In this document: positions 8,308-14,645 of the stretch, piece after piece
Layout: each line of letters opens with the position of its first letter
Position numbering within the stretch: the first letter of the stretch is position 1
Origin: a virus
IMG/VR virus record: IMGVR_UViG_3300029309_000228
Location: 9,640-30,159 of that record
Length of the DNA stretch: 20,520 nucleotides
Reading direction: 5' to 3' (one strand)
Program-made: the position numbers and the translations under genes
The notes under the pieces: model-generated
Told to the model about the DNA's origin: nothing
Databases searched by the model: none
The model's input: the letters and a program-made list of their open reading frames with translations, nothing else

Positions 8308-8351
8308 CATTTGCTCAGCATTTGCTAACCATTTGCTCAGCATTTGGTCTT
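8308..8351. repeat. Four tandem 11-bp iteron-like repeats (CATTTGCTCAG)
   Basis: The units are CATTTGCTCAG (8308-8318), CATTTGCTAAC (8319-8329), CATTTGCTCAG (8330-8340) and the degenerate CATTTGGTCTT (8341-8351). Units 1 and 3 are identical, so the array can also be read as a 22-bp repeat. Each full unit includes TGCT, and two junctions form TGCTCAGCA, a palindrome around one central base. The arrangement resembles operators or iterons bound by a cooperative protein and is GC-richer than its surroundings. It lies just downstream of the terminator of the terminase block. Confidence 0.75.
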
Positions 8352-8366
8352 TTTATATCTGTAAAT

Positions 8367-8404
8367 AAAAAAAGGATGCAACGCTCTTTTGCCGACTACA
8401 TCCT
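8367..8404 (-). terminator. Intrinsic terminator of the terminase-methyltransferase block
   Basis: Read on the minus strand, AGGAT (8404-8400) pairs with ATCCT (8377-8373). An inner GCAA (8392-8389) pairs with TTGC (8381-8378), leaving a 7-base bulge on the 5' side and a loop AAGAGCG. The 3' arm TTGCATCC runs straight into seven T (8373-8367). The position, about 60 bases after the methyltransferase stop, fits the end of a transcription unit. The stem is interrupted, so readthrough or regulation is possible. Confidence 0.65.
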
Positions 8405-8464
8405 CCTAGTTCTTATTTTTTGGTTAAATTAAATATCCTAAAATAACCTACTCAAATATACTAA

Positions 8465-9211
8465 TTAAAACAATTTATATTCTACTTCTTTAATTCTTTT
8501 TTTTGCAATTTCAAAATATCCCTCATCTTGCTCTATTCCAATAAAATTTCTATTTAAGTTCTTTGCTGCTACGCCAGTAGTTCCGATACCCATAGTAAAA
8601 TCTAAAACCGTTTCATTTTCATTAGTATAAGTCTTTATTAAGTATTGCATTAATGCTACTGGTTTTTGCGTTGGATGGATGGGTGGATGTGGTCTATTAT
8701 ATTTTAATACTTGTCTTGGATATTTCTCATTGCCCTCTCTATTGACTCTTTTAAAATTTCCATATAAATTATTGTTTTTGCAAGTTACATCATTAATTGC
8801 TTTACCTATTGAATTAGATTTTTTACCTATTGTCATTATAGGATTGTAGGTGCATTGTTTTTTATAAAATACAGATATATTTTCCACATTTCTCAAAGGT
8901 TGTTTTTTAGAATTAAGATGTCCACTTGGTCTATCTTTTTTCCATATCCAGTCATATTTATAGTTTTTTATATTTGACATTCTCAAAGCACTACTAAAAG
9001 GCTCAGAGCCAAATAAAACTATAGCTCCATTATCTTTAATAATTCTGTTTAGTTGTTTCCACATTAAATTAAAGTCAATAACACTATCCCACTTACAAGC
9101 AGTAGTTCCGTAAGGTGGGTCTGTTATAATAGCATCAATACTTTTGTCTTGTATTGTTTGCATTACTTTTAAGCAATCTCCTTTATATAGTTTTATCTTA
9201 TTGAATACCAT
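8465..9211 (-). CDS. DNA N6-adenine (or N4-cytosine) methyltransferase, beta-class
   Basis: This 248-residue enzyme should transfer a methyl group from S-adenosylmethionine to an exocyclic amino group in DNA. Catalytic motif IV is DPPYG at residues 31-35. The cofactor motif lies C-terminal to it at 203-212 (LDFTMGIGTT, a variant of the usual DPFxGSGTT), after HPTQKP at 179-184. DPPY first and FxGxG last defines the beta class. The target site cannot be read from sequence; the insert between the motifs (about 95-175) probably forms the recognition region. No restriction endonuclease lies nearby, so it is an orphan enzyme likely to protect phage DNA or influence packaging or expression. It overlaps the terminase large subunit gene by 19 bases and is followed by the terminator. 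Confidence 0.85.
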   Translation of the reverse strand: MVFNKIKLYKGDCLKVMQTIQDKSIDAIITDPPYGTTACKWDSVIDFNLMWKQLNRIIKDNGAIVLFGSEPFSSALRMSNIKNYKYDWIWKKDRPSGHLNSKKQPLRNVENISVFYKKQCTYNPIMTIGKKSNSIGKAINDVTCKNNNLYGNFKRVNREGNEKYPRQVLKYNRPHPPIHPTQKPVALMQYLIKTYTNENETVLDFTMGIGTTGVAAKNLNRNFIGIEQDEGYFEIAKKRIKEVEYKLF

Positions 9212-10371
9212 CCTTTATTATTTTGTTTTAAATGTATTAAAGCTACGTATCGCAAAGCATCCAGTAAGTGATCTTGTCCTATTGGTTTTTGTAAGCTATT
9301 ACCGTTTTTGTCAGTAGCCCATTTGTAAGTCCTAAACTCTCTTCTTAAGTTACTACTACTTACTACATTTATTTTAAAGCGTTTTAAGATATCTATTCCA
9401 TTAAGAATACTATCTCTACCTTTTGTAGCTGGCTTTGCGTTTAAACCTAGTCTATATATTTCTTCTATTGACTTAGGCTCTGCACTATCACAAATAACCT
9501 CATCTCTGCCTATTATAGGCCTTAGTCTTTTTGCTAGGTCCTGATTAGTTAATTCTCTTTCGTAAATAATTTCTTTTAAATATAGCTCATCATCTTTTCT
9601 ATATACAGCAACGCAAGCAGAAGGATCAATACTATAACCAAAGTCTAATCCATAAGCTACTAATTTACAATCTGGCATAGTATCTACATATTTAACATTT
9701 TCATATACTAGACCACTTATATTACCATACTCACCTAGACCGTATATCTTCCAAAATTCTTTGTCTGTTTCTTTTAAGTACTCTATTTCTTTAATTAGTG
9801 ACTTAGGTAGAAACGTATTATTTTTGTAGTTACTTACTATCACCTCAACATCATTAACCTCTGCAGCTCTTTTTATTTCAAGTTCCTGGTTAATCCATAT
9901 TTGTTCATCATCTGGATTAAAGTCTAAGAATATTTTATTCTCAGTTCGCATTAGTAATTGAAAGAACTCCTGTTTGTATTCTAATTCGTTTGCTTCATTA
10001 CAGTATAAGATATTTCTTTTAGCACCTCTTAATTTTTGCTCATCATCCGCACCTATAAACTCAACTAGTCTTTTACCGTATCTGTATTGTTTTTTAGTTT
10101 TATTATGATCCACACTATTATACCAACCCTCAACTTTTAGTATATCCTCAAAGTCTCTTATAACAGTACCGTCTAGATTAGTTCTATACTTTCTTACAGT
10201 AGTCCAAACACCTTCACTTACATACATACCATTTCCATAGTTACCACTAATTAACCACAAAGCGCATAATTGATTTAAAGACCAGGTCTTACTACTTCTA
10301 GTGCCACCTCTATTAATTACTATCTTAGCTGTAGAGTCGTAGTTGCGTTCAAAGATTTCAGTCGCTTCCAC
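9193..10371 (-). CDS. terL: Terminase large subunit (packaging ATPase-nuclease)
   Basis: This 392-residue motor protein should cut concatemeric DNA and pump it into the prohead through the portal. The N-terminal ATPase has a P-loop variant GGTRSSKT at 22-29, a Walker B region ILYCNEAN at 121-128 with catalytic Glu126, and LDFNPDD at 149-155. The C-terminal RNase H-like nuclease shows acidic residues in GLDFG (Asp243), ICDSAEPK (Asp295) and GQDHLLDALRY (Asp367, Asp371). These features match the PBSX-type Terminase_3 family, whose members are usually slightly longer (about 420). It overlaps the small subunit gene by 14 bases. Unusually, no portal gene follows; the next gene is a methyltransferase. 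Confidence 0.93.
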   Translation of the reverse strand: MEATEIFERNYDSTAKIVINRGGTRSSKTWSLNQLCALWLISGNYGNGMYVSEGVWTTVRKYRTNLDGTVIRDFEDILKVEGWYNSVDHNKTKKQYRYGKRLVEFIGADDEQKLRGAKRNILYCNEANELEYKQEFFQLLMRTENKIFLDFNPDDEQIWINQELEIKRAAEVNDVEVIVSNYKNNTFLPKSLIKEIEYLKETDKEFWKIYGLGEYGNISGLVYENVKYVDTMPDCKLVAYGLDFGYSIDPSACVAVYRKDDELYLKEIIYERELTNQDLAKRLRPIIGRDEVICDSAEPKSIEEIYRLGLNAKPATKGRDSILNGIDILKRFKINVVSSSNLRREFRTYKWATDKNGNSLQKPIGQDHLLDALRYVALIHLKQNNKGWYSIR

Positions 10372-10831
10372 GCTTTATATTGATATTGATATTGTGAACT
10401 GTTTGTTCTATTTCCTGTTTGTCTGGAGCGTTCAAACCAAACATCTTAGCAATAGAATCATAAGCCCCTCGATAGTCAGAACCTTTAACCATTTCCTTAA
10501 GTAAATAGAATTTAGCTTTCTGGTCTTTAGAGAGGTTTTCTTTTGCTGCTAAGTCCATTAGATACTCCCAAGATTTAATCATCTTAAAATAGCCCTCAGC
10601 TACTTCTTTCCGCGTTATTTGAAAAGACTCAGCTTCTTTTTTCTGTAACTCATTGACTGTTAGTTTTATGTTAGTATCTGCTAACAGCTTACTAGAATTC
10701 ACTTTAATAGTATCTAAACTAGTATCTGTACCAACATCATAAGCCCGTCTATAAGCCTCTGAAGCATTACCAGTATTAACATACTCTTCAGCAAATTTAC
10801 GTTGTTTAGGTGTTAGCTTTTTAGTCTTCAT
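10358..10831 (-). CDS. terS: Terminase small subunit
   Basis: A 157-residue DNA-recognition subunit of the packaging motor. The start MKTKKLTPKQRKFAEEYVNT, followed by GNASEAYRRAYD, is the N-terminal helix-turn-helix signature of Terminase_2-type small subunits. The middle is helical and probably forms the oligomer ring, and the C-terminal tail would contact the large subunit. I chose the ATG at 10831 because family members begin directly before LTPKQ; an in-frame ATG at 10843 would add four residues. It overlaps both flanking genes slightly, consistent with coupled translation with the large subunit. Confidence 0.85.
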   Translation of the reverse strand: MKTKKLTPKQRKFAEEYVNTGNASEAYRRAYDVGTDTSLDTIKVNSSKLLADTNIKLTVNELQKKEAESFQITRKEVAEGYFKMIKSWEYLMDLAAKENLSKDQKAKFYLLKEMVKGSDYRGAYDSIAKMFGLNAPDKQEIEQTVHNININIKRGSD

Positions 10832-11015
10832 AAATATAAGCAAGTTCTAATATTTCAAAATCAGTTCCAAAATCAAATGTAGTAGATGCGACACCATTAA
10901 TATCAAATAGTTCATACGTTTCACCGTTTAACATACTGTGAAAATATAATCCATCCTCATCAATATAATAACCATACTCAAGTTTTATTTTTTGATGTTC
11001 TTTTTTTGCGCACAT
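10821..11015 (-). CDS. Small hypothetical protein
   Basis: A 64-residue protein, MCAKKEHQKIKLEYGYYIDE onward, of no family I recognise. After a basic start it is acidic and aromatic, and it ends in LAYIYED. I prefer the ATG at 11015, which follows a run of A/G bases (AAAAAAGAAAAAAA) typical of leaders in this genome. The longer in-frame start at 11048 would overlap the upstream gene by 71 bases. It overlaps the terminase small subunit gene by 11 bases, so its product may be made together with the packaging proteins. Confidence 0.55.
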   Translation of the reverse strand: MCAKKEHQKIKLEYGYYIDEDGLYFHSMLNGETYELFDINGVASTTFDFGTDFEILELAYIYED

Positions 11016-11232
11016 TTTTTTTCTTTTTTGACTTTGCTTCTTTGTCATTTAACCAACTTAAAAGCAGACTCATTTGATTTTTAACACAACTATTACAGGC
11101 CCAACTTATTCTAACTTCTGGAAAGTTCTTTTTAATAATTGGATTAAAATTATTCCTAAGATAGCTTATATCTATTTTACTAGGAAATGCATCTACTTTA
11201 TTATATAGTCTTATGACCTCTTCTATTTTCAT
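10978..11232 (-). CDS. Small hypothetical protein with a CxxC pair and lysine-rich tail
   Basis: The ATG at 11232 gives 84 residues and overlaps the stop of the upstream membrane protein gene (ATGA). A longer in-frame reading to 11343 runs through that gene and is probably not used. A helical N-terminal part is followed by SWACNSCVKNQ, with Cys46 and Cys49, and by a C-terminal tail dominated by Lys and Arg (residues 64-84). The single CxxC could bind metal as a dimer or be redox active. I do not recognise the family. Its coupling to a membrane protein with its own CxxC is noted. Confidence 0.6.
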   Translation of the reverse strand: MKIEEVIRLYNKVDAFPSKIDISYLRNNFNPIIKKNFPEVRISWACNSCVKNQMSLLLSWLNDKEAKSKKKKNVRKKRTSKNKT

Positions 11233-11444
11233 AATAATCTTCTTTCTATTATACGCAAAATTAATGGACTTATTAATATGTAAGTGTCTAAAGTTATAAA
11301 AAAAGTAAGAAGACTTATCCAAAAAGTAAGACAAAAGCTGCAATTTAACGGTTTGTAATCAAATTTATTAATTAGTGGCAGTGCATAATCCACCCAGGTA
11401 GTAGTAATAGTTATTATAAGTAATATGTTAAGTATAGAATTCAT
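11229..11444 (-). CDS. Small integral membrane protein, DUF1360-like
   Basis: A 71-residue, very hydrophobic protein. Likely membrane helices are at about 3-20 and 39-62. Between them lies KPLNCSFCLTFWISLL, where Cys35 and Cys38 followed by L-x-F-W recall the C-x-F-C-L-x-F-W signature of the DUF1360 family of small membrane proteins of unknown function. The family link is pattern-based and the protein is shorter than typical members. It is encoded between the sigma-like gene, which it overlaps by 17 bases, and the small CxxC gene, which it overlaps by 4. A role in the host envelope such as exclusion or lysis timing is possible but unsupported. Confidence 0.6.
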   Translation of the reverse strand: MNSILNILLIITITTTWVDYALPLINKFDYKPLNCSFCLTFWISLLTFFITLDTYILISPLILRIIERRLL

Positions 11445-11910
11445 TTAGTGACCATTTAGATTTTATTTTATTTGCTAATTCTTTAAATTTATATTGAATA
11501 GTATTTCGGTGAATTTTACTTTTTTTAGATAAACATTGCTTACTCCCAGAGCACAATAATAATTGTTGCAACATTATTTTATCTAAGCCATCTAAAGAGT
11601 TTATTAGATCATTTAGAACCTCATCTTTAAAACAGCTATTAGAATAAGTCTCTACCTCATCTATGCTATTAAAATAACTAGGTATATAGTATTTAGTTCT
11701 ATAGTTACCTCTTTCACTAATTATTTGATATATACAAAGTTTATAAACATTAATACTGTTTTCCTCATCTAATTGTATTATAAAATCCTCTCCTTTTTGT
11801 AGTAGTAGTATAAAAATATCCTGTTTAAAGTCTTCTAATTCAACTACATTGTATTCTCTGCCTATATACAAAATAAAGTTCTCTATTTTCTTAATTAGTT
11901 TATTATTCAA
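11428..11910 (-). CDS. Sigma-70-like transcription factor or HTH regulator
   Basis: A 160-residue protein whose layout resembles a minimal sigma factor. Residues 24-37 (ELEDFKQDIFILLL) look like the start of region 2, where ECF-type factors have 'D-L-x-Q-E-x-F-x-x-L'. A variable middle follows. Residues 98-115 (VLNDLINSLDGLDKIML) and the helix-turn-helix near 122-147 (KQCLSKKSKIHRNTIQYKF) look like region 4. The HTH is clear; the region 2 match is weaker. In the reading direction it lies before the membrane protein and terminase genes, with a four-base overlap to the methyltransferase upstream. A role as activator of late genes, including the tail operon beyond the terminator, is an inference. 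Confidence 0.55.
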   Translation of the reverse strand: MNNKLIKKIENFILYIGREYNVVELEDFKQDIFILLLQKGEDFIIQLDEENSINVYKLCIYQIISERGNYRTKYYIPSYFNSIDEVETYSNSCFKDEVLNDLINSLDGLDKIMLQQLLLCSGSKQCLSKKSKIHRNTIQYKFKELANKIKSKWSLNEFYT

Positions 11911-12554
11911 AACATTCTTAATTGTTGTTTGTGTTCGTTAATTCTTTTAATAGCTGCATCGTAATACTCTTTGTCTAATTCGCACGCTGTAAAATCATAA
12001 CCTAAGTTATGACAAGCAATAGCTATTGAGCCACTACCTAAATGAGTATCTAAAATCTTATCTCCTTCTTTTGCGTAATTCATTAAAAGCCATTCATATA
12101 GTTTTATAGGTTTTTCTGTAATATGAATTTTTTTTGGTTTATTGTAATCTACATTTAATTTATTATTAAAACCCTGTAAATTTCCACAATTTGTGTACCT
12201 AACAAATTTAGCTTTTTTTAAAAAGGAAACCCACGCCAATTCAAATTCTGATATATATTCTTTTTTTATTTTTGAAGTAGAAATAGTTTTCCCCCTAACG
12301 GCTTCTGAAAATGTTTTGTCCCAACAGAGCCACCCCTGATTATGAGGTAAGTTAAAATAATTGCCACCCCAAACGATTTGGTTTTTACTTACTCTAAATA
12401 ATTCTTTAAAATAATCGTCATTTGGTTTTAAATCTATTTTATCCCATTTAGCAATATCAATCCCATAAGGAGGGTCTACTATTGCAAGGTCAAAATAATT
12501 ATCCTCATACCTTGCCATTAGTTCCATATTATCTTCATTAGTAATAGTCATCAA
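11907..12554 (-). CDS. DNA adenine methyltransferase, beta-class
   Basis: A 215-residue SAM-dependent enzyme. Catalytic motif DPPYG is at 27-31 and the cofactor-binding motif LDTHLGSGS at 168-176, preceded by ITEKPIKLYEWL (145-156). This order again marks the beta class. VWGGNYF (61-67) is a typical motif in phage N6-adenine enzymes of this kind. It is clearly different from the second methyltransferase at 8465-9211, so the two probably modify different sites. There is no partner restriction gene. It overlaps both neighbours by a few bases within the replication-to-packaging stretch. Confidence 0.85.
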   Translation of the reverse strand: MMTITNEDNMELMARYEDNYFDLAIVDPPYGIDIAKWDKIDLKPNDDYFKELFRVSKNQIVWGGNYFNLPHNQGWLCWDKTFSEAVRGKTISTSKIKKEYISEFELAWVSFLKKAKFVRYTNCGNLQGFNNKLNVDYNKPKKIHITEKPIKLYEWLLMNYAKEGDKILDTHLGSGSIAIACHNLGYDFTACELDKEYYDAAIKRINEHKQQLRMF

Positions 12555-12895
12555 TAATTTTTTTGTACGTTGTACATTTCTGACTTTAAAAAACTTATAT
12601 TTGTTCTCATTGCATCTACTACTCTGTACCCAGATTCTAGTAGTCTTCTTAATTGATACATTTCAGGAACTTCTATATTAGCTTCATTAGTTGCCCTAGC
12701 TACAGAAAAACCCTCAGATACTTTAGTATGTATAAATTTCTCATAGTCTTCGTGGGCCTTAGTTCTCATAGTTTCTATATGATATAGTCTGCTAGTCAAT
12801 TCTTTTAGTTGTTCGTTTAGCTTATTACCATTGAATATATTAGTATTGTTATACTCTTCTATTAATTCAGCTATTCGTTCTAGTGTCGATCTCAT
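12551..12895 (-). CDS. Hypothetical helical protein
   Basis: A 114-residue, highly charged and almost wholly helical protein of no recognised function. Its first half (ERIAELIEEYN and LNEQLKELTSRL) has heptad-like spacing, so oligomerisation by coiled coil is plausible. It contains no obvious catalytic motif, signal peptide or membrane segment. It overlaps the Hjc-like nuclease gene upstream by 29 bases and the methyltransferase downstream by 4, so it is made together with DNA-processing enzymes. Confidence 0.7.
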   Translation of the reverse strand: MRSTLERIAELIEEYNNTNIFNGNKLNEQLKELTSRLYHIETMRTKAHEDYEKFIHTKVSEGFSVARATNEANIEVPEMYQLRRLLESGYRVVDAMRTNISFLKSEMYNVQKNY

Positions 12896-13235
12896 CTTGT
12901 AATTGTTGTATAGTTAATAGTAAATTCATAAAGTCTTCAAATTCTAAACAGGCGTAGTCTTTCTCAAAGTTCTTAGTAAATACTACTACAGGTGTTTTTC
13001 CCATTGGCTTATCTGCCCTAGCTTGTGCTAGTGCTTTCCAAATATTTAGCTTTTCCTGGTTCTTACATTCCCAGTGGTAGTCATATAATACAGAGTCTGG
13101 ATTAATATCTATAATGTCTCCTTTAATACTCATACCACCAGACATAGGAGTTCGTCTAACATTAGTATTAAATTTATTATTTAATTGCTTTGCAACGTCT
13201 CTTTCAAAGCGTTTTCCTTTTTGATTAGCGTTCAT
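12867..13235 (-). CDS. Holliday junction resolvase-like PD-(D/E)XK nuclease
   Basis: A 122-residue nuclease of the restriction-endonuclease fold. The catalytic pattern is complete: Glu11 in KGKRFERDVA, Asp40 in IKGDII, and Glu56-Cys-Lys58 in WECKNQ. A conserved basic/Pro/Gly patch (RRTPMSGG, 27-34) precedes Asp40, as in archaeal Hjc-type resolvases and their phage relatives. After the catalytic core comes WKALAQA, typical of the family. It probably resolves branched recombination or replication intermediates before packaging. A simple endonuclease role cannot be excluded. It overlaps the preceding 54-residue gene by 11 bases. Confidence 0.8.
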   Translation of the reverse strand: MNANQKGKRFERDVAKQLNNKFNTNVRRTPMSGGMSIKGDIIDINPDSVLYDYHWECKNQEKLNIWKALAQARADKPMGKTPVVVFTKNFEKDYACLEFEDFMNLLLTIQQLQDEIDTRTNS

Positions 13236-13389
13236 AATTTTTAAATTGTTTTCTTATTTCAGCACCTAAGTCAGCATCATTAGGATAAATAGAACATAAA
13301 TAACTTATACTATCTTTTATAGTATTATAAGGATGGTTATAATAACTGTCCTTAGTTTGTCTATATTCGTTAAGTGTTCTTTTTTTCAT
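13225..13389 (-). CDS. Small hypothetical protein (54 residues)
   Basis: A short gene starting at the ATG at 13389 (MKKRTLNEYRQTKDSYYNHP) and ending NYER at a TAA at 13225. It fills the gap between a membrane microprotein and the Hjc-like nuclease and overlaps both, by 20 and 11 bases, the packing seen throughout this genome. The basic, Tyr/Asn-rich N-terminal half resembles short conserved proteins I have seen in flavobacterial phages, but I cannot name a function. Confidence 0.65.
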   Translation of the reverse strand: MKKRTLNEYRQTKDSYYNHPYNTIKDSISYLCSIYPNDADLGAEIRKQFKNYER

Positions 13390-13489
13390 TTATATGCCTT
13401 ACAAATTCATAATAAATAAAAGTAAAAATACAACCCCCAAAGAAAGCAAACAAATGAGACGACACTAAAAGAGTTGTTATTTCGTACAT
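13370..13489 (-). CDS. Single-pass membrane microprotein (39 residues)
   Basis: Starts at the ATG at 13489 and ends at a TAA at 13372-13370. The sequence MYEITTLLVSSHLFAFFGGC is followed by IFTFIYYEFVRHINEKKNT: one hydrophobic helix (about 6-28) and a short basic, charged C terminus expected to face the cytoplasm. It overlaps the upstream coiled-coil gene by 13 bases and the downstream 54-residue gene by 20. The continuous overlaps support it as a real gene; function is unknown. Confidence 0.55.
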   Translation of the reverse strand: MYEITTLLVSSHLFAFFGGCIFTFIYYEFVRHINEKKNT

Positions 13490-13788
13490 TTATCTTTATT
13501 TGGTGACTCTAATTCTGCTTTTAATAAATTGTGTTTGTATTTATCAAAGTCTGCTTTTAATATAGCATTTTCTTTGTAAGATACAGCATTTTCATACTTT
13601 AATTTTGCAATTGTCTTATATTGCTTTCTTATTTCTTCTTGTAGTTCGTGTATTAATTCTAGTATGTCTAATAAAGTTTCTAAGCCCTCCTGTTTAACTT
13701 TATCCTTTTTCTTTTCTAGTTGATGACTAGCTTTAATAATCATTATATCTAGTTTGTTTTTTCTAAGTATTACATCTAATTCGTTCAT
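13477..13788 (-). CDS. Coiled-coil hypothetical protein
   Basis: A 103-residue protein that is helical and charged nearly throughout, with Leu-rich heptads such as LETLLDILELIHELQEEI (about 36-53) and a second helical part to residue 90. It has no catalytic motif and ends in a Lys/Cys-containing tail. It directly follows the helicase-like ATPase, overlapping its stop by four bases, so it may be a helicase accessory or loader factor, but nothing in the sequence shows that. Confidence 0.65.
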   Translation of the reverse strand: MNELDVILRKNKLDIMIIKASHQLEKKKDKVKQEGLETLLDILELIHELQEEIRKQYKTIAKLKYENAVSYKENAILKADFDKYKHNLLKAELESPNKDKCTK

Positions 13789-14645
13789 TGTTGTATGTTT
13801 TTTAGTATATTATTACCACCAATTGTAAATCCTAAGCCTCCATTATAATCAAAACAAAGTGGCTCATCTAGTGTTGGTGTACCACCAGTTTCTTTGTCTT
13901 TAATCTTTTCTACTCTTATCTGTGACATCATCCACAACTTAGGGCTGTTTATAAATCTATGTATTGATATAAACTGATCACACCTATTAGCAAATACTTG
14001 ACCGCCCTCTACATCACTTTTTCTAGGTGGTTGAATATAAGATGAAAATTCGTGGCCTGGCGGATATACTCTCCTAGCGGATTCTGTCATTGGATGAGTC
14101 ATTAAATATATAGTTTTTCCAGTAGTATTACAAAACTCTCTTATGTCATTACATATTAAATAATTACGTTCATATTGATTAACTCTTCTGTCGTGATTTA
14201 ATCCAGTAAAAGGATCAATTACACCAGCATCACAATTAGACTCTTTAAATATCTTTAACAATTCTTTATGATTATACATTTTCTTATTAGATACAAAGCT
14301 AAACCACTCACCTATTTTAGTATTATATTCTTTTATTTTAATTTTAGATAGATAGTTTAGTTTAGTTTGTGAATACATTTGTATTAAATCTCTAGTTAAT
14401 TGACCAGCTGAATTTTCACCAGACCACAATAACCACTTTATATTATGCTTAATACTTAAAGCTAAGAAATACCATAACATAAAATTAGTTTTACCTACAT
14501 TATCTAAACCTACTATAATATTAAAACTTCCTCTTTTATATAAAACCCAGTTGTCTAATTCGTTTCCAATTCCTAAACCTCTTTTAATTTTACCATCTTT
14601 AAAAGCATATAAATATTTTAGTTGCTCTTCTTTTTCAACTATCAT
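13785..14645 (-). CDS. RecA/DnaB-fold replicative helicase-like ATPase
   Basis: A 286-residue P-loop ATPase. Walker A is GLDNVGKT at 46-53, a probable catalytic glutamate lies in WSGEN (Glu77), Walker B is GVIDPF with Asp144, and THP at 183-185 is at the sensor position. DVEGGQVFANRCDQFISIHR near 211-230 resembles the conserved C-terminal motif of DnaB-type helicase domains. It lacks a primase or DnaB N-terminal domain, so it is only the motor part. It is preceded by a DUF1376-like protein, a pairing that recalls phage initiator plus helicase modules. It could instead be a RecA/Sak4-type recombinase, but the context favours helicase. Confidence 0.7.
   Translation of the reverse strand: MIVEKEEQLKYLYAFKDGKIKRGLGIGNELDNWVLYKRGSFNIIVGLDNVGKTNFMLWYFLALSIKHNIKWLLWSGENSAGQLTRDLIQMYSQTKLNYLSKIKIKEYNTKIGEWFSFVSNKKMYNHKELLKIFKESNCDAGVIDPFTGLNHDRRVNQYERNYLICNDIREFCNTTGKTIYLMTHPMTESARRVYPPGHEFSSYIQPPRKSDVEGGQVFANRCDQFISIHRFINSPKLWMMSQIRVEKIKDKETGGTPTLDEPLCFDYNGGLGFTIGGNNILKNIQQ

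Larger units (their letters stand above)
8069..8464. other. Non-coding regulatory region between terminase block and tail operon
   Basis: About 400 bases without a credible gene on either strand. From the methyltransferase end it holds an A/T-rich spacer, an intrinsic terminator (8367-8404), four 11-bp tandem repeats (8308-8351), a pyrimidine-rich tract with repeated TTATCTT (8247-8298) and a very AT-rich leader with ACTAA-type repeats (about 8088-8120) before the tail operon. A promoter for the tail genes is expected here, but I found no convincing Bacteroidetes -33/-7 pair within the leader. A TATATTTG at 8460-8453 matches the -7 consensus TAnnTTTG but lacks a -33 partner and sits upstream of the terminator. 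Confidence 0.7.

Noticed and set aside
8308-8351. CRISPR-like array
   Set aside because: Units are 11 bp in direct tandem with no spacers, and no cas-like genes are present.
11233-11343. N-terminal extension of the small CxxC protein gene
   Set aside because: It overlaps the membrane protein gene for over 100 bases, whereas the ATG at 11232 gives a standard ATGA junction.
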